This document shows positions 18,694-27,541 of a DNA stretch of 64,000 nucleotides, one piece after another. The notes under the pieces are model-generated. The model did no database searches and was not told the origin of the DNA. It saw nothing but the letters and a program-made list of their open reading frames with translations. Position numbers and translations under genes: made by a program. The DNA is from Paracoccus sp. MA (GTDB lineage: Bacteria; Pseudomonadota; Alphaproteobacteria; Rhodobacterales; Rhodobacteraceae), in assembly GCF_020990385.1 (NCBI RefSeq), contig NZ_CP087599.1:372001-436000 (forward strand). The letters run 5' to 3'. The stretch's first letter is position 1; the number at the start of each line of letters is the position of its first letter.

Positions 18694-19407
18694 CTAGCGG
18701 GTTTCGACGGTGGCGAGATAGCGCCGCACCGCCTCGCCGTCCTGGTGCAGCCAGGCCTGGTCGTCGTCGCGCAGGGCAGGGGGCTCCAGCCAGCCGGGCT
18801 CGATGCCGGTCATGTCGGGCAACTGGTGCGCGATGCCCTTGTGGCAGTCGATGCAGGTCTTTTCGCCCGGGATCAGATAGCGCTCGTGGATCTCGGCCGC
18901 GCGGCGGGTCTGCTTGGTGAAGTCCATCGCCACCGCCGCGTGGCAGTTGCGGCATTCCAGCGAGTCGTTGGCCTTGAGCCGCGCCCATTCGTGCTTCGCC
19001 AGCTCCAGCCGCTTTTCCAGGAATTTCTCGCGCGTGCTGATGGTGCCGAAGATCTTGCCCCAGACCTCTTTCGAGGCCTGCATCTTGCGGGCGATCTTGT
19101 CGGTCCATTCATGCGGGACATGGCAGTCGGGGCAGCTGGCCCTGACCCCCGAGCGGTTCGAGAAATGCACCGTCGGCATCAGCTCCTGATAGACGTTGTC
19201 GCGCATCTCGTGGCAGCTGGTGCAGAATTTCTCGGTATTGGTGATCTCCAGCGCGGTGTTGAAGCCGCCCCAGAAGACCACGCCGCAGATGAAGCCGCCC
19301 AGCGTCAGGAAGCCGATGCTGAGAAAGCTGCTGGGCCGGCTGATGACGCGCCAGAACCAGGTGACCCGGCCCCAGACCCAGCGGATGACCCTGCTGATCC
19401 AGCCCAT
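18694..19407 (-). CDS. napC: NapC, membrane tetraheme quinol dehydrogenase
   Basis: NapC/NirT-family c-type cytochrome of 237 residues that oxidises ubiquinol in the inner membrane and passes electrons to periplasmic NapAB. An N-terminal membrane helix ([19 protein letters not shown]) precedes four CxxCH heme sites: CTSCH, CPDCH, CRNCH and CIDCH. The start [15 protein letters not shown] at 19407 is 1 nt from the napB stop and matches what I recall of Paracoccus pantotrophus NapC almost exactly. It is the last gene of napEDABC and converges with hyi. Confidence 0.96.
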   Translation of the reverse strand: MGWISRVIRWVWGRVTWFWRVISRPSSFLSIGFLTLGGFICGVVFWGGFNTALEITNTEKFCTSCHEMRDNVYQELMPTVHFSNRSGVRASCPDCHVPHEWTDKIARKMQASKEVWGKIFGTISTREKFLEKRLELAKHEWARLKANDSLECRNCHAAVAMDFTKQTRRAAEIHERYLIPGEKTCIDCHKGIAHQLPDMTGIEPGWLEPPALRDDDQAWLHQDGEAVRRYLATVETR

Positions 19408-19408
19408 G

Positions 19409-19894
19409 TCACGGGCCCCCGGCATTCTGGTAGCCGTCGCGGAACGCGTTCGGCACCAGCGGTTTCACGTCGGTCTGCTGAACATGGCAGGCGGTGCAGA
19501 AATAGCGCCGGGGCGTCACGTCGGTCAGGATCTGACCGTCGCGGTCCATGAAATGCGTGACGCTGATCATCGGCGCGCCCGAACCCTCGGTGAACTGCGG
19601 CTTGTGGCAGTCCATGCAGCGGTTGGTGTTCACCGTCAGCTGGTAGCCGTCGATGGAATGCGGGATCACCGGCGGCTGTTCGGGATAGTTGCGCATCCGG
19701 CGCACGTCGTCGGTGATCGGCCGGCCCAGCGGCGGGATCTGGCCTTCGGTCATCGGCTCGGACCAGCCGGTCAGCGGCGGCACGATCTGCACCGCCGGCT
19801 CGGCCTGCGGCAGGGCGGCGCCGACCAGCGCGAACAGCACGAGGCCGGCCATGGCGGCGGGCCGGATCAGACGGAAAGGATCTTGACCGCGCAT
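19409..19894 (-). CDS. napB: NapB, diheme cytochrome subunit of periplasmic nitrate reductase
   Basis: Periplasmic electron-transfer subunit of NapAB, 161 residues including a Sec signal peptide ([21 protein letters not shown], cleavage probably after the last alanine). Two CxxCH sites are present, CMDCH and CTACH, with further histidines ([15 protein letters not shown]) as distal heme ligands. The start [10 protein letters not shown] at 19894 lies inside the end of napA, a 28-nt overlap, so the two are translationally linked. A shorter start at MAGLVLF would still leave a signal peptide. Confidence 0.94.
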   Translation of the reverse strand: MRGQDPFRLIRPAAMAGLVLFALVGAALPQAEPAVQIVPPLTGWSEPMTEGQIPPLGRPITDDVRRMRNYPEQPPVIPHSIDGYQLTVNTNRCMDCHKPQFTEGSGAPMISVTHFMDRDGQILTDVTPRRYFCTACHVQQTDVKPLVPNAFRDGYQNAGGP

Positions 19895-22362
19895 TTCTTG
19901 AAATCCGTCTGCTTGGAAATGGGATCGGTGGCGTCCAGCGTGACCTTGTTGATCAGCTGGCTGGCGTCGAACCACGGCACGAAGATCACGCCGCGCGGCA
20001 TCCGGTTCCTGCCGCGTGTCTCGACGCGCGAGCGGATCTCGCCCCGGCGCGAGACGATGCGCACCTCGGCCCCCTGGTTGAAGCCCATGTCGCGGGCGTC
20101 TTCGGGATGCATGAAGCAGCGCGCGCCGGGAAAGGCCCGGTAAAGCTCGGGCACGCGCATGGTCATCGAGCCGGAATGCCAATGCTCCAGCACCCGGCCG
20201 GTCACCAGCCAGATGTTGTATTCCTCGTCGGGCGGCTCGGCCGGCGGCTCGTAGGGCACGGCGATGATCTTGGCCTTGCCGTCCGGGTTGCCATAGAACT
20301 GCACGCCCGCGCCCGGCTCGACATAGGGGTCCAGCCCCTCGCGATAGCGCCACAGCGTTTCCTTGCCGTCCACCACCGGCCAGCGCAGGCCCCGCACCTC
20401 GTGATAGGTGTCATAGGGGGCAAGGTCGTGACCATGGCCGCGGCCGAAGGCGGCATATTCCTCGAACAGGCCCTTCTGGACATAGAAGCCGAAATGGTTG
20501 GCCTCCTGGTTGGCGTAATCGGGATTCAGCTCCGAGATGTCGAAGCGGTCCACGCTGCCGTTGCGGAACAGCACGTCGAACAGGCTCTGGCCGCGATAGT
20601 TCGGGTTGGCGGCCAGGATCTCCTCGGGCCAGACCTCGTCGGTGGTGAAGCGTTTCGAGAACTCCATCATCTGCCACAGGTCCGAGCGCGCCTCGCCCGG
20701 CGCGTCGACCAGCTGGTGCCAGACATGGGTGCGCCGCTCGGCATTGCCATAGGCGCCCTCCTTCTCGACCCACATGGCGGCGGGCAGGATCAGGTCGGCG
20801 GCCATGGCCGTCACCGTCGGATAGGCGTCCGAGACGACGATGAAGTTTTCCGGGTTGCGATAGCCCGGCCAGGTCTCGCCGCTGTTGTTGGGCGCAGCCT
20901 GCAGGTTGTTGTTCACCTGCACCCAGTAGAAGTTCAGCGTGCCGTCATGCAGCGCCCGGTCCTGGGCCACCGCATGCAGCCCGGGCTTGTCGGGGATCAC
21001 GCCTTCGGGGATGCGCCAGATCTCCTCGGCATGCTTGCGGTGTTCGGGATTGGTCACCGTCATGTCGGCGGGCAGGCGATGGGCGAAGGTGCCGACCTCG
21101 CGCGCCGTGCCGCAGGCCGAGGGCTGGCCGGTCAGCGAGAACGGGCTGTTGCCCGGTTCCGAGATCTTTCCGGTCAGCAGGTGGATGTTATAAACCATCT
21201 GGTTGGCCCAGACGCCCCGCACATGCTGGTTGAAGCCCATGGTCCACAGCGACATGACCTTGCGCTCGGGATCGGCGTAAAGCTCGGCCAGCTGCTCCAG
21301 GAAGCCCGGCTCGACCCCGGTCAGCTCGGACACCTTTTCCAGCGTGTATTCGCTGACCAGCTCGGCGAATTCCTCGAATGTCGAGGGCGTGGTCGCCGCC
21401 GGGTCCTCGGCCGTGCGCGCGGCCATCTCGCGCGGGTCGTCGTCGCGCAGCCCGTAGCCGATGCCGGTCGCGCCGGCGACGAAGGTGGTGTGCCGATCCA
21501 CGAAATCGCGGTTCACCCGGCCGGTCTGGATGATGTGATTGGCGATGTAGTTCAGGATCGCCAGGTCGGTGCCGGGCTTGAAGACGATGGGAATGTCCGC
21601 AAGGTCCGAGCTGCGATGCGTAAAGGTGGACAGCACCGCCACCTTCACATGTGGATGGCCCAGCCGCCGGTCCGCCACCCGCGTCCACAGGATCGGATGC
21701 ATCTCGGCCATGTTCGAGCCCCAGAGGACAAAGCCATCCGCCGCCTCGAAATCGTCATAGCAGCCCATCGGCTCGTCCATGCCGAAGGTGCGCATGAAGG
21801 CATAGGCCGCCGAGGCCATGCAATGCCGCGCATTGGGGTCGAGGTTGTTCGACCGGAACCCCGCCCGCATCAGCTTGGTCGCGGCATAGCCCTCGAAGAT
21901 GGTCCACTGGCCGGAGCCGAACATGCCGACGGCGGTGGGCCCCTTGTCCTTCAGCACCCGCTTGGCCTGGGCGGCCATGGTGTCGAAGGCTTCCTCCCAG
22001 CTGACCGGGGTGAGCTCGCCGTCCTTGGCATAGACGCCGTCCTTCTTGCGCAGCAGCGGCTGGGTCAGGCGGTCCTGGCCATACATGATTTTGGACAGGA
22101 AATAGCCCTTGACGCAGTTCAGGCCCCGGTTCACCTCGGCCAGCAGGTCGCCATGGGTGGCGATCACCCGGCCGTCCTTGACGCCGACCATGACGCCGCA
22201 GCCGGTGCCGCAAAAGCGGCAGGGCGCCTTGGACCAGGTGATCTGCAGCGATTCGACGCCGCCGGGCACCGGCTGCGCATCGGCGGAAAGCGGGATATTG
22301 GCGGCCATCGCGGCGATCCCCGCCGCCTGCGCCTTGAGCAGGTCGCGTCTGGAAATGCTCAT
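19867..22362 (-). CDS. napA: NapA, catalytic molybdoprotein of periplasmic nitrate reductase
   Basis: 831-residue bis-MGD molybdoenzyme that reduces nitrate to nitrite in the periplasm. A Tat signal opens the protein ([18 protein letters not shown], cleaved after ADA). The 4Fe-4S motif is C-x2-C-x3-C-x27-C (from [13 protein letters not shown] to GLNC), and the molybdenum-ligand cysteine is in NARHCMASA. The length equals the usual NapA. ATG at 22362 overlaps the napD stop by 4 nt. In Paracoccus, Nap mainly dissipates excess reductant during aerobic growth on reduced carbon; no FNR box was found upstream of the cluster, which agrees. Confidence 0.97.
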   Translation of the reverse strand: MSISRRDLLKAQAAGIAAMAANIPLSADAQPVPGGVESLQITWSKAPCRFCGTGCGVMVGVKDGRVIATHGDLLAEVNRGLNCVKGYFLSKIMYGQDRLTQPLLRKKDGVYAKDGELTPVSWEEAFDTMAAQAKRVLKDKGPTAVGMFGSGQWTIFEGYAATKLMRAGFRSNNLDPNARHCMASAAYAFMRTFGMDEPMGCYDDFEAADGFVLWGSNMAEMHPILWTRVADRRLGHPHVKVAVLSTFTHRSSDLADIPIVFKPGTDLAILNYIANHIIQTGRVNRDFVDRHTTFVAGATGIGYGLRDDDPREMAARTAEDPAATTPSTFEEFAELVSEYTLEKVSELTGVEPGFLEQLAELYADPERKVMSLWTMGFNQHVRGVWANQMVYNIHLLTGKISEPGNSPFSLTGQPSACGTAREVGTFAHRLPADMTVTNPEHRKHAEEIWRIPEGVIPDKPGLHAVAQDRALHDGTLNFYWVQVNNNLQAAPNNSGETWPGYRNPENFIVVSDAYPTVTAMAADLILPAAMWVEKEGAYGNAERRTHVWHQLVDAPGEARSDLWQMMEFSKRFTTDEVWPEEILAANPNYRGQSLFDVLFRNGSVDRFDISELNPDYANQEANHFGFYVQKGLFEEYAAFGRGHGHDLAPYDTYHEVRGLRWPVVDGKETLWRYREGLDPYVEPGAGVQFYGNPDGKAKIIAVPYEPPAEPPDEEYNIWLVTGRVLEHWHSGSMTMRVPELYRAFPGARCFMHPEDARDMGFNQGAEVRIVSRRGEIRSRVETRGRNRMPRGVIFVPWFDASQLINKVTLDATDPISKQTDFKKCAVKILSV

Positions 22363-22688
22363 GCCAGCGCCTCCTTCTCATCGGCGGGCAGCACCTGTTC
22401 GAAAACCAGATTGGCCGAGAACACCTCCTCCATGACCGAGATCTCGGCCAGCCGGCCGCCGATCTCGCCCACCGAGTCGCCTTCAAGGACCAGGACGATC
22501 TTGGCGCCCTGGACCGCGTGCACCTCGGTCCCCGGCAGGGCGGCAAGGCGCCGCGCGATGTCAGGGGCCCGTTCCGGCCGCGTGGTGACGATGGCGCTGG
22601 AGATGTGAAGGAAGCGCGGCTCTGCCTGTTTCAGCTTTCCGGTCAGAATGTCGCGTCGCTGGATGGGGGTCCTGTCTGGCTCGCGCAT
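22359..22688 (-). CDS. napD: NapD, NapA maturation chaperone
   Basis: Cytoplasmic chaperone of 109 residues that binds the NapA Tat signal peptide and guides cofactor loading. The ferredoxin-like fold pattern reads [20 protein letters not shown], then [20 protein letters not shown], typical of NapD. ATG 22688 lies 9 nt after the napE stop, and the stop overlaps the napA start (ATGA). The N-terminal 25 residues before RFLHISS are longer than in many NapDs, so a later start is possible. Confidence 0.92.
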   Translation of the reverse strand: MREPDRTPIQRRDILTGKLKQAEPRFLHISSAIVTTRPERAPDIARRLAALPGTEVHAVQGAKIVLVLEGDSVGEIGGRLAEISVMEEVFSANLVFEQVLPADEKEALA

Positions 22689-22697
22689 GGGCTTTCC

Positions 22698-22877
22698 CTA
22701 ATGTATGGGTCCGGGTGGTCCGAAGATGATCTGCCACATCCAGACCAGGAAGCCGTAGCCGCCGACGATCGCCACCGACAGGATCGGCCAGATCACCACG
22801 GCGAGGATCAGGAAGGCAAGGATTTCGTCCCGCTTGCGCTGCGGGGGATGACCGGCTTCTTTGGCGGAATCGATCAT
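22698..22877 (-). CDS. napE: NapE, small membrane protein of the nap operon
   Basis: 59-residue single-helix membrane protein, first gene of napEDABC. It reads MIDSAKEAGHPPQRKRDEIL followed by a hydrophobic helix, with positive charges (QRKRDE) before the helix predicting a cytoplasmic N-terminus, and ends GPPGPIH. The ATG is the complement of 22875-22877 and the TAG the complement of 22698-22700. NapE is typical of the Paracoccus-type cluster; its role is unresolved, though it is sometimes linked to TorE-like proteins. It is short enough to be missed by length-filtered gene calls. Confidence 0.9.
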   Translation of the reverse strand: MIDSAKEAGHPPQRKRDEILAFLILAVVIWPILSVAIVGGYGFLVWMWQIIFGPPGPIH

Positions 22878-23997
22878 GGTCTGGCAACCTTCGCGTGCAG
22901 GCGCGTCGCTGGAAGCTTCGGTGGACGCCTTGGTTCATTCTTCCCACAAAACCGTGAAGAGTCAAAAAGGTTCCTGCCCGATTTACGGGCAATCGGGCGT
23001 CCCGGCGAAACCCGGCCCGCCTGCCGCTGCGATGCCACCGCCTGGGCAGGGAGGGAAAGACCAGCAAAATCATGCGGCAAGACTGCTGCCCCGCGCGCCC
23101 GCCGCGTGACGGGGCGCGGGCCTGAAGGACGGCGCGGCGCCCGGCTTGTCGGCGCACCGCACCGCCGCGGGAGGCCGAATCGTTGACCGGCCGGGTCCGA
23201 GGAAACCTGCATCCGTGCGAAATCCGCTGCCGGATACATCCTTGGGTAGAGGAAGCGTCACAATCTTGCCGCAATCCGACGCAATGCCGGCCGGGCGCGC
23301 CATCTCTTGCCCCAGCCCGGCAAGCCGGAATCGCTCGGGCCGGAGCCAGCGCCCCTTTGCCAGCGGATGGGCTTCCCGGGGTTTCTGACGACCACCTTTT
23401 GCGGCGGGCCGTTCATCCTGCCCGGCTCCGCCACAACCCCGCGAGACCGCGCCGGCCGGCATGGCGACCCCGAACGAATGGAATTTCGGGCGCGCATTCA
23501 TCGCACAGCCCTGAATAAAACAAAAAGATTCGGAAAATCCTATTCCAAAAACTTTCGCAGCCCGGGGATTCCGGCAAGAAATGCGCAGGCTCCGGGAAAA
23601 CCCGATGCCGCAGAATCCCCGCCTTGCCGCATTGCATGCCGAATCGCTTTACCTGTGATTAAAATCTGCTAACTTTCAAGAAGATCAGAGTGACCCACCC
23701 GTTTATGAGCTCTGAGATGTGTGCATTACCGTTTCGCGATTGCCAGAATGTCCGGGTTTTTTCAGACAGCCCGACATGGACCGAAGTCCGGCCGGGATTG
23801 AAAATGCCCGGCCAAGGCCGCTGCATCGGCGGTATCCCGGATAATGCGCTGGTTTTTCGCGCCGCTTTCAACCGCGGCGGCAATTCGCAATCGGCCTTCC
23901 GCGCCGGGCGATCCGGCATTCGGGGCGCACGCCGCCGCCGCCAGACCGGCCCCGCGATCCCCGCGGCAGGCCGGGGCGGCAGCAGGAGGAGGTGGAC
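22878..23997. other. Long intergenic region between napE and the protease cassette
   Basis: About 1.1 kb between divergent operons with no frame I believe in. The left end should hold the nap promoter and an inverted repeat at 22976-22998. The stretch 23500-23740 is clearly more AT-rich than its surroundings and is the likely promoter area for the protease genes, for example TTTACC followed after 16 nt by TAACTT near 23648-23675 (weak). A frame over 23690-24004 gives a low-complexity arginine-rich product and is not accepted as a gene. Confidence 0.45.
22976..22998. promoter_or_regulatory. Inverted repeat in the nap upstream region
   Basis: Arms GCCCGATT and AATCGGGC with a 7-nt spacer, about 100 nt upstream of the napE start. 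On the minus strand it is followed by a CCTTTTTGA run. It may be a regulator site for the redox-responsive nap promoter or a small hairpin in the leader. No FNR, NarL or other known box was recognised. Confidence 0.35.
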
Positions 23998-25656
23998 ATG
24001 GTGATGGCGTCTTTCATGGCCCTGCGTCAGGGCATTCCGGTCGAGGAGGTGGACCCGCTGACCGTCGAACTGGTTTATGCCGCCGAGCAGCCGGCGGAGG
24101 CGGTGCGGACCCGGGTGGCCGCCGCCCTGCCGGATGCCGAACTGTCGGTCGAGCCGGTTTTCGACGCCGAGGCCGACCGCTATTTCTTCGTGGATTTCCC
24201 CCGGATCGACCCGCATGGGCAAGAGCGCGAGATATTCGCCTTCGCCCGCGAGCTGCGCGCCGCCGTCGGCGCGGCCGAGGCCAATCCGGTCCTGCCCGAC
24301 AGCCTTTACGGCTCGGCCCATCTGGGCGCCGAACAGGAAAGCCTGGCCGGGCTCTGCGCGACCAGGCCCGACAGCAGCCGCCCCTGGGGCTGGCATCACC
24401 CGCTGATCGACACCATCGGCGCCTGGCAGACGACGCGGGGGCAGGGGGCGACGGTGGCGGTCATCGATACCGGCTACAGCAGCCATAACGAGCTGGCCGA
24501 TGTCCTGGACCTGCGGGCCGAGCGCAATTTCGTCGAGGGCGGCACCGATGCCCGCGACCGTTTCTCGACCGGGCCGCTGATGCAGCCGGGCCATGGCACG
24601 CTGGTCATGTCGGTGATCGCCTCGCGCGGCTCGGCCGATGCGGCGGGCGAGACGCAGAAGCCCGGCGGCATCACCGGCACCGCGCCCGAGGCCAGGATCA
24701 TGCCGCTGCGCACCATCCGGTCGGTGGTGGATTTCAGCCAGCGCCAGATCGCCGCGGCCATCGACCATGCCGTCGCGCAGGGGGCGGACGTCATCGCCAT
24801 GGCCCTGGGCGGCCCGACGCGCGTCGCCAGCACCGAGGCGGCCCTGCGCCGCGCCGTGGCGCAGGGCGTGGTCATCGTCTGCGCCGCGGGCAATTGCTGG
24901 CCTCTGGTGGTGTTCCCGGCCGCCTATGCGCCGCTGGGCATCTGCACCGCGGTGGCGGCGCTGCAACCCGACCTGCGGCCCTGGGCCAAGACCGGCAGGG
25001 GCCCGCAGGTCACCTTCTCGGCCTTCGGCGAGCATGTCTGGGGGGCGGCGAAGAACCGCGCCGGCGACAGCGATGCCGGCATCCGCGCCAGCCAGGGCAC
25101 GACGCTGGCGACCTCGATCAGCGCCGGGGTGGCGGCGCTGTGGGTGGCAAGGCATGGCGGGCGGGCCAAGCTGCAGCAGGCGGCGCGGCAGCGCGGCACC
25201 ACGGTGCAGGCGATGTGGGTACATTGCGCGACGCAGGGCATGACGCCGCCGCCGGTCTGGAACGGCTCGCAGCGGCTGGGGGCGGGGGTCATCAACGCCG
25301 CCCGGGCGCTTGGCGCCGCGCTGCCGACCGCGACCGAGGCGCCGCCGGCGCCGCCGCCGGATGCGGCCCCGACGCTCGACATCCTGCAGATGCATCTTGC
25401 CGGCATCGACGAAGGCATCCTGGGCGAGGTCGACCCCGCCATGGCGGACCTGGCGCCCGAGCTGATCTGGCTGAGCTATCGCGCGGCGGCCCGGCAAAGG
25501 GCGCTGGAATCGCTGGCCGAGGCCGTGGCCGGGACCGAAGCCCCCGGTGTCCCCGCAGCCATGCCTCCGGCCGTGGCCGGCGCGGACCAGCCCACCGAGG
25601 CCCTGGCCCGGGTCCTGCGCGACGCCCCCGCCCTGCGCGCCGCGGTCGGCCTGTGA
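23998..25656 (+). CDS. Cytoplasmic S8 subtilase-like protein with Thr at the nucleophile position
   Basis: Subtilisin-fold protein of 552 residues with no signal peptide. An N-terminal region of about 130 residues has no recognised domain. The S8 core shows catalytic D157 (TVAVIDTGY), H199 (PGHGTLVMS) and oxyanion N299 (CAAGNCWPLVVFPAAY). The nucleophile box, normally GTSMAxP, reads GTTLATSIS: T369 replaces serine and S373 replaces the proline. It is therefore either inactive, a Thr enzyme, or a binding module. The C-terminal 120 residues are a proline/alanine linker plus helices. ATG 23998 follows AGGAGGAGG. It is the first gene of a four-gene cassette; the next starts 10 nt after its stop. 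Confidence 0.8.
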   Translation: MVMASFMALRQGIPVEEVDPLTVELVYAAEQPAEAVRTRVAAALPDAELSVEPVFDAEADRYFFVDFPRIDPHGQEREIFAFARELRAAVGAAEANPVLPDSLYGSAHLGAEQESLAGLCATRPDSSRPWGWHHPLIDTIGAWQTTRGQGATVAVIDTGYSSHNELADVLDLRAERNFVEGGTDARDRFSTGPLMQPGHGTLVMSVIASRGSADAAGETQKPGGITGTAPEARIMPLRTIRSVVDFSQRQIAAAIDHAVAQGADVIAMALGGPTRVASTEAALRRAVAQGVVIVCAAGNCWPLVVFPAAYAPLGICTAVAALQPDLRPWAKTGRGPQVTFSAFGEHVWGAAKNRAGDSDAGIRASQGTTLATSISAGVAALWVARHGGRAKLQQAARQRGTTVQAMWVHCATQGMTPPPVWNGSQRLGAGVINAARALGAALPTATEAPPAPPPDAAPTLDILQMHLAGIDEGILGEVDPAMADLAPELIWLSYRAAARQRALESLAEAVAGTEAPGVPAAMPPAVAGADQPTEALARVLRDAPALRAAVGL

Positions 25657-25666
25657 CGGGGCGGCG

Positions 25667-27541
25667 ATGGCGGTCACGGCCAACCGCATCCGCGCCGTGC
25701 TGGGCGCCCATGCCGCCACCGTGGAAGAGGCGCTGGCCTTCCTGTTCCCCGATCCCGACCGGCCGGTGAATCTGGACGGGCTGCGCGAGGCCGCCGAAGA
25801 GGGCGACGACCTGGCCGATGTCCTTGCCGCCGTGCTGAACGACAGCGGCACCAGCGGCAGCTTCATCGCCTTTCTGGGCGCGCGCGGCATCGAATTGCGC
25901 CCCCTGCAGCCCAATGCGCCGATCTGGGATGCGGTGCGGCGCCGGCGGGGCGCCGAAAGCGCGATCCCCGAGCCGGAGCCGAACGATTTTCCCTTCGACC
26001 CGCTGGCGGCCTTTGCCACCCGGGCCCGGCAGTTCCGCTGCCGCATCCTGCTGGACCGGCGGGTGATGGGGTCGGGGGCTTTCGTCTCGGCCCGGCTGGT
26101 GCTGACCGCGGCCCATGTGATCGAGGAGCTCATCTGCGCCCGGCAACCGCAGCCGGCCCTTCCCGGCGCCGATCCGGCAGCCGTGCCGGCGGCGGGCCCG
26201 CACCTGCATCAGATCCGCATCCTCGCCTCGGATGGCAGGCGCTATCCCGCCCGGCTGGTCTGGCATTCGCCGGTCCATGCCTGCGAACACGACGGCGGCC
26301 TGCCGCCGCCTGCCGAGGCGGCCAGCCACCGCGACGTGGCGCTGCTGCGGGTGCTGCTGCCGCTGGGGCACAGCTACGGCCATATCGAGCTGCCCCCGCA
26401 GCCCGTCGAATGGACCGGCCCCAGGATGCTGGCGCTGGTGCATTATCCGCGCGGCAAGGCGCGGGGCTTCGTCTCGGGCCGGGTGCTGCGCCGCAAGGAC
26501 GACATCCGCCTGCAGCACGACATCGCCACCGAGCCGGGTTCCTCCGGCGGCCCGGGCTTCGATACCGACCTGCGCTTCATCGGGCTGCATCAGGGCCGGA
26601 CCGGGGGCCGGGGCCGGCTGGTGCCGCACAGCCAGTTCGCGGCCGAGCCGGCCTTTCTGGACGCGATCCGGCAGGATTGCCCGCCGCGCTATCTGTGGTC
26701 GCTGGACGGCAATCTGGACGGGCCGATCATCATCGGCCGCCAGCAGTTCTTCGCCGGGCTGGCGGCGATGGTCGAACAGCCGGATTCGCTGCTGCGCGGG
26801 CTGTGGATCCGCCGGCTCGACACCAGCCGGGCGACCGGACTGGGCTTCAGCTTCGACATGCTGCGCGCCTTTCTGGCCAGCCAGCGGCCCGCCGCGCAGG
26901 CCATGGTGCGCGATGTGCTCTGGCGCGTCCCGACTGCGCTTTCGACCGAAAACCTGCTGGACGGGCTGGCGCGGATGGCGCTGGACCGCCCCGCCGCCGA
27001 GGCCCATGCCGGGGTGCGCGGCCATGAGACCAGCCGCGTCGCCGAACAGCGCGACCGCGCGCAGCGCCTGGCCCAGGAGCTGCAGCGCCGCGCCGAGGCC
27101 GAGGACCGCATCTTCTGGTTCTTCCTGGAAACGCCCCCCGGCGGCGAGCTGGCCGAGCCGGTTCTGGCCGAGTTCGAGCATCTGGTCGAATGGCTGGTCG
27201 CCCATCGCAACCTGCGCCTGATCCTGGCCGGGTTCGAGCAATATGCCTTGGCCCCGCTGCGCTTCCAGAACGCCGAAGAGGCGCTGACCGCCCGGCGGCC
27301 GGGGCTGCTGGTCGATCCGCTGGGCCGCTTTACCGATGCCGACATCGCCGTGACGCTGGCCGCGATGCTGCGCGACCTGACGGGCGAGGAGGCGCTGGAC
27401 CCGGTGCTGGCCGAGGACATGGTGCGGCAGGTCACGCATGGCCTGCCGCAGCTGCATCCCGGCATCTATGATTTCGATCACATGCGGCGGGCGACCAGGC
27501 GCCTGCAGAGCTGCGTCAGGAAACGGATGGGGATGCGCTGA
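25667..27541 (+). CDS. Trypsin-like peptidase with N-terminal helical adaptor and C-terminal iSTAND-like region
   Basis: 624 residues, no signal peptide. Residues 1-75 form a small helical domain (IRAVLGAHAATVEEALAFLF and on to GSFIAFLGARGIEL) resembling effector-associated adaptor domains. Residues 110-330 are a chymotrypsin-fold peptidase with H150 (LTAAHV), D223 (HRDVALLRV) and S293 (EPGSSGGPGF). The rest starts with IIIGRQQFFAGLAAM and includes LRLILAGFEQYAL, laid out like a STAND NTPase but without a Walker A loop (inactive STAND, inference). The ATG is 10 nt after the subtilase stop, and its TGA overlaps the next ATG by 1 nt. It probably cleaves an intracellular target upon a signal through the NTPase-like part. 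Confidence 0.78.
   Translation: MAVTANRIRAVLGAHAATVEEALAFLFPDPDRPVNLDGLREAAEEGDDLADVLAAVLNDSGTSGSFIAFLGARGIELRPLQPNAPIWDAVRRRRGAESAIPEPEPNDFPFDPLAAFATRARQFRCRILLDRRVMGSGAFVSARLVLTAAHVIEELICARQPQPALPGADPAAVPAAGPHLHQIRILASDGRRYPARLVWHSPVHACEHDGGLPPPAEAASHRDVALLRVLLPLGHSYGHIELPPQPVEWTGPRMLALVHYPRGKARGFVSGRVLRRKDDIRLQHDIATEPGSSGGPGFDTDLRFIGLHQGRTGGRGRLVPHSQFAAEPAFLDAIRQDCPPRYLWSLDGNLDGPIIIGRQQFFAGLAAMVEQPDSLLRGLWIRRLDTSRATGLGFSFDMLRAFLASQRPAAQAMVRDVLWRVPTALSTENLLDGLARMALDRPAAEAHAGVRGHETSRVAEQRDRAQRLAQELQRRAEAEDRIFWFFLETPPGGELAEPVLAEFEHLVEWLVAHRNLRLILAGFEQYALAPLRFQNAEEALTARRPGLLVDPLGRFTDADIAVTLAAMLRDLTGEEALDPVLAEDMVRQVTHGLPQLHPGIYDFDHMRRATRRLQSCVRKRMGMR

Noticed and set aside
23690..24004. Small plus-strand frame before the subtilase
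   Set aside because: The product is arginine/glycine-rich without a domain, has no ribosome-binding site, and ends inside the subtilase start.
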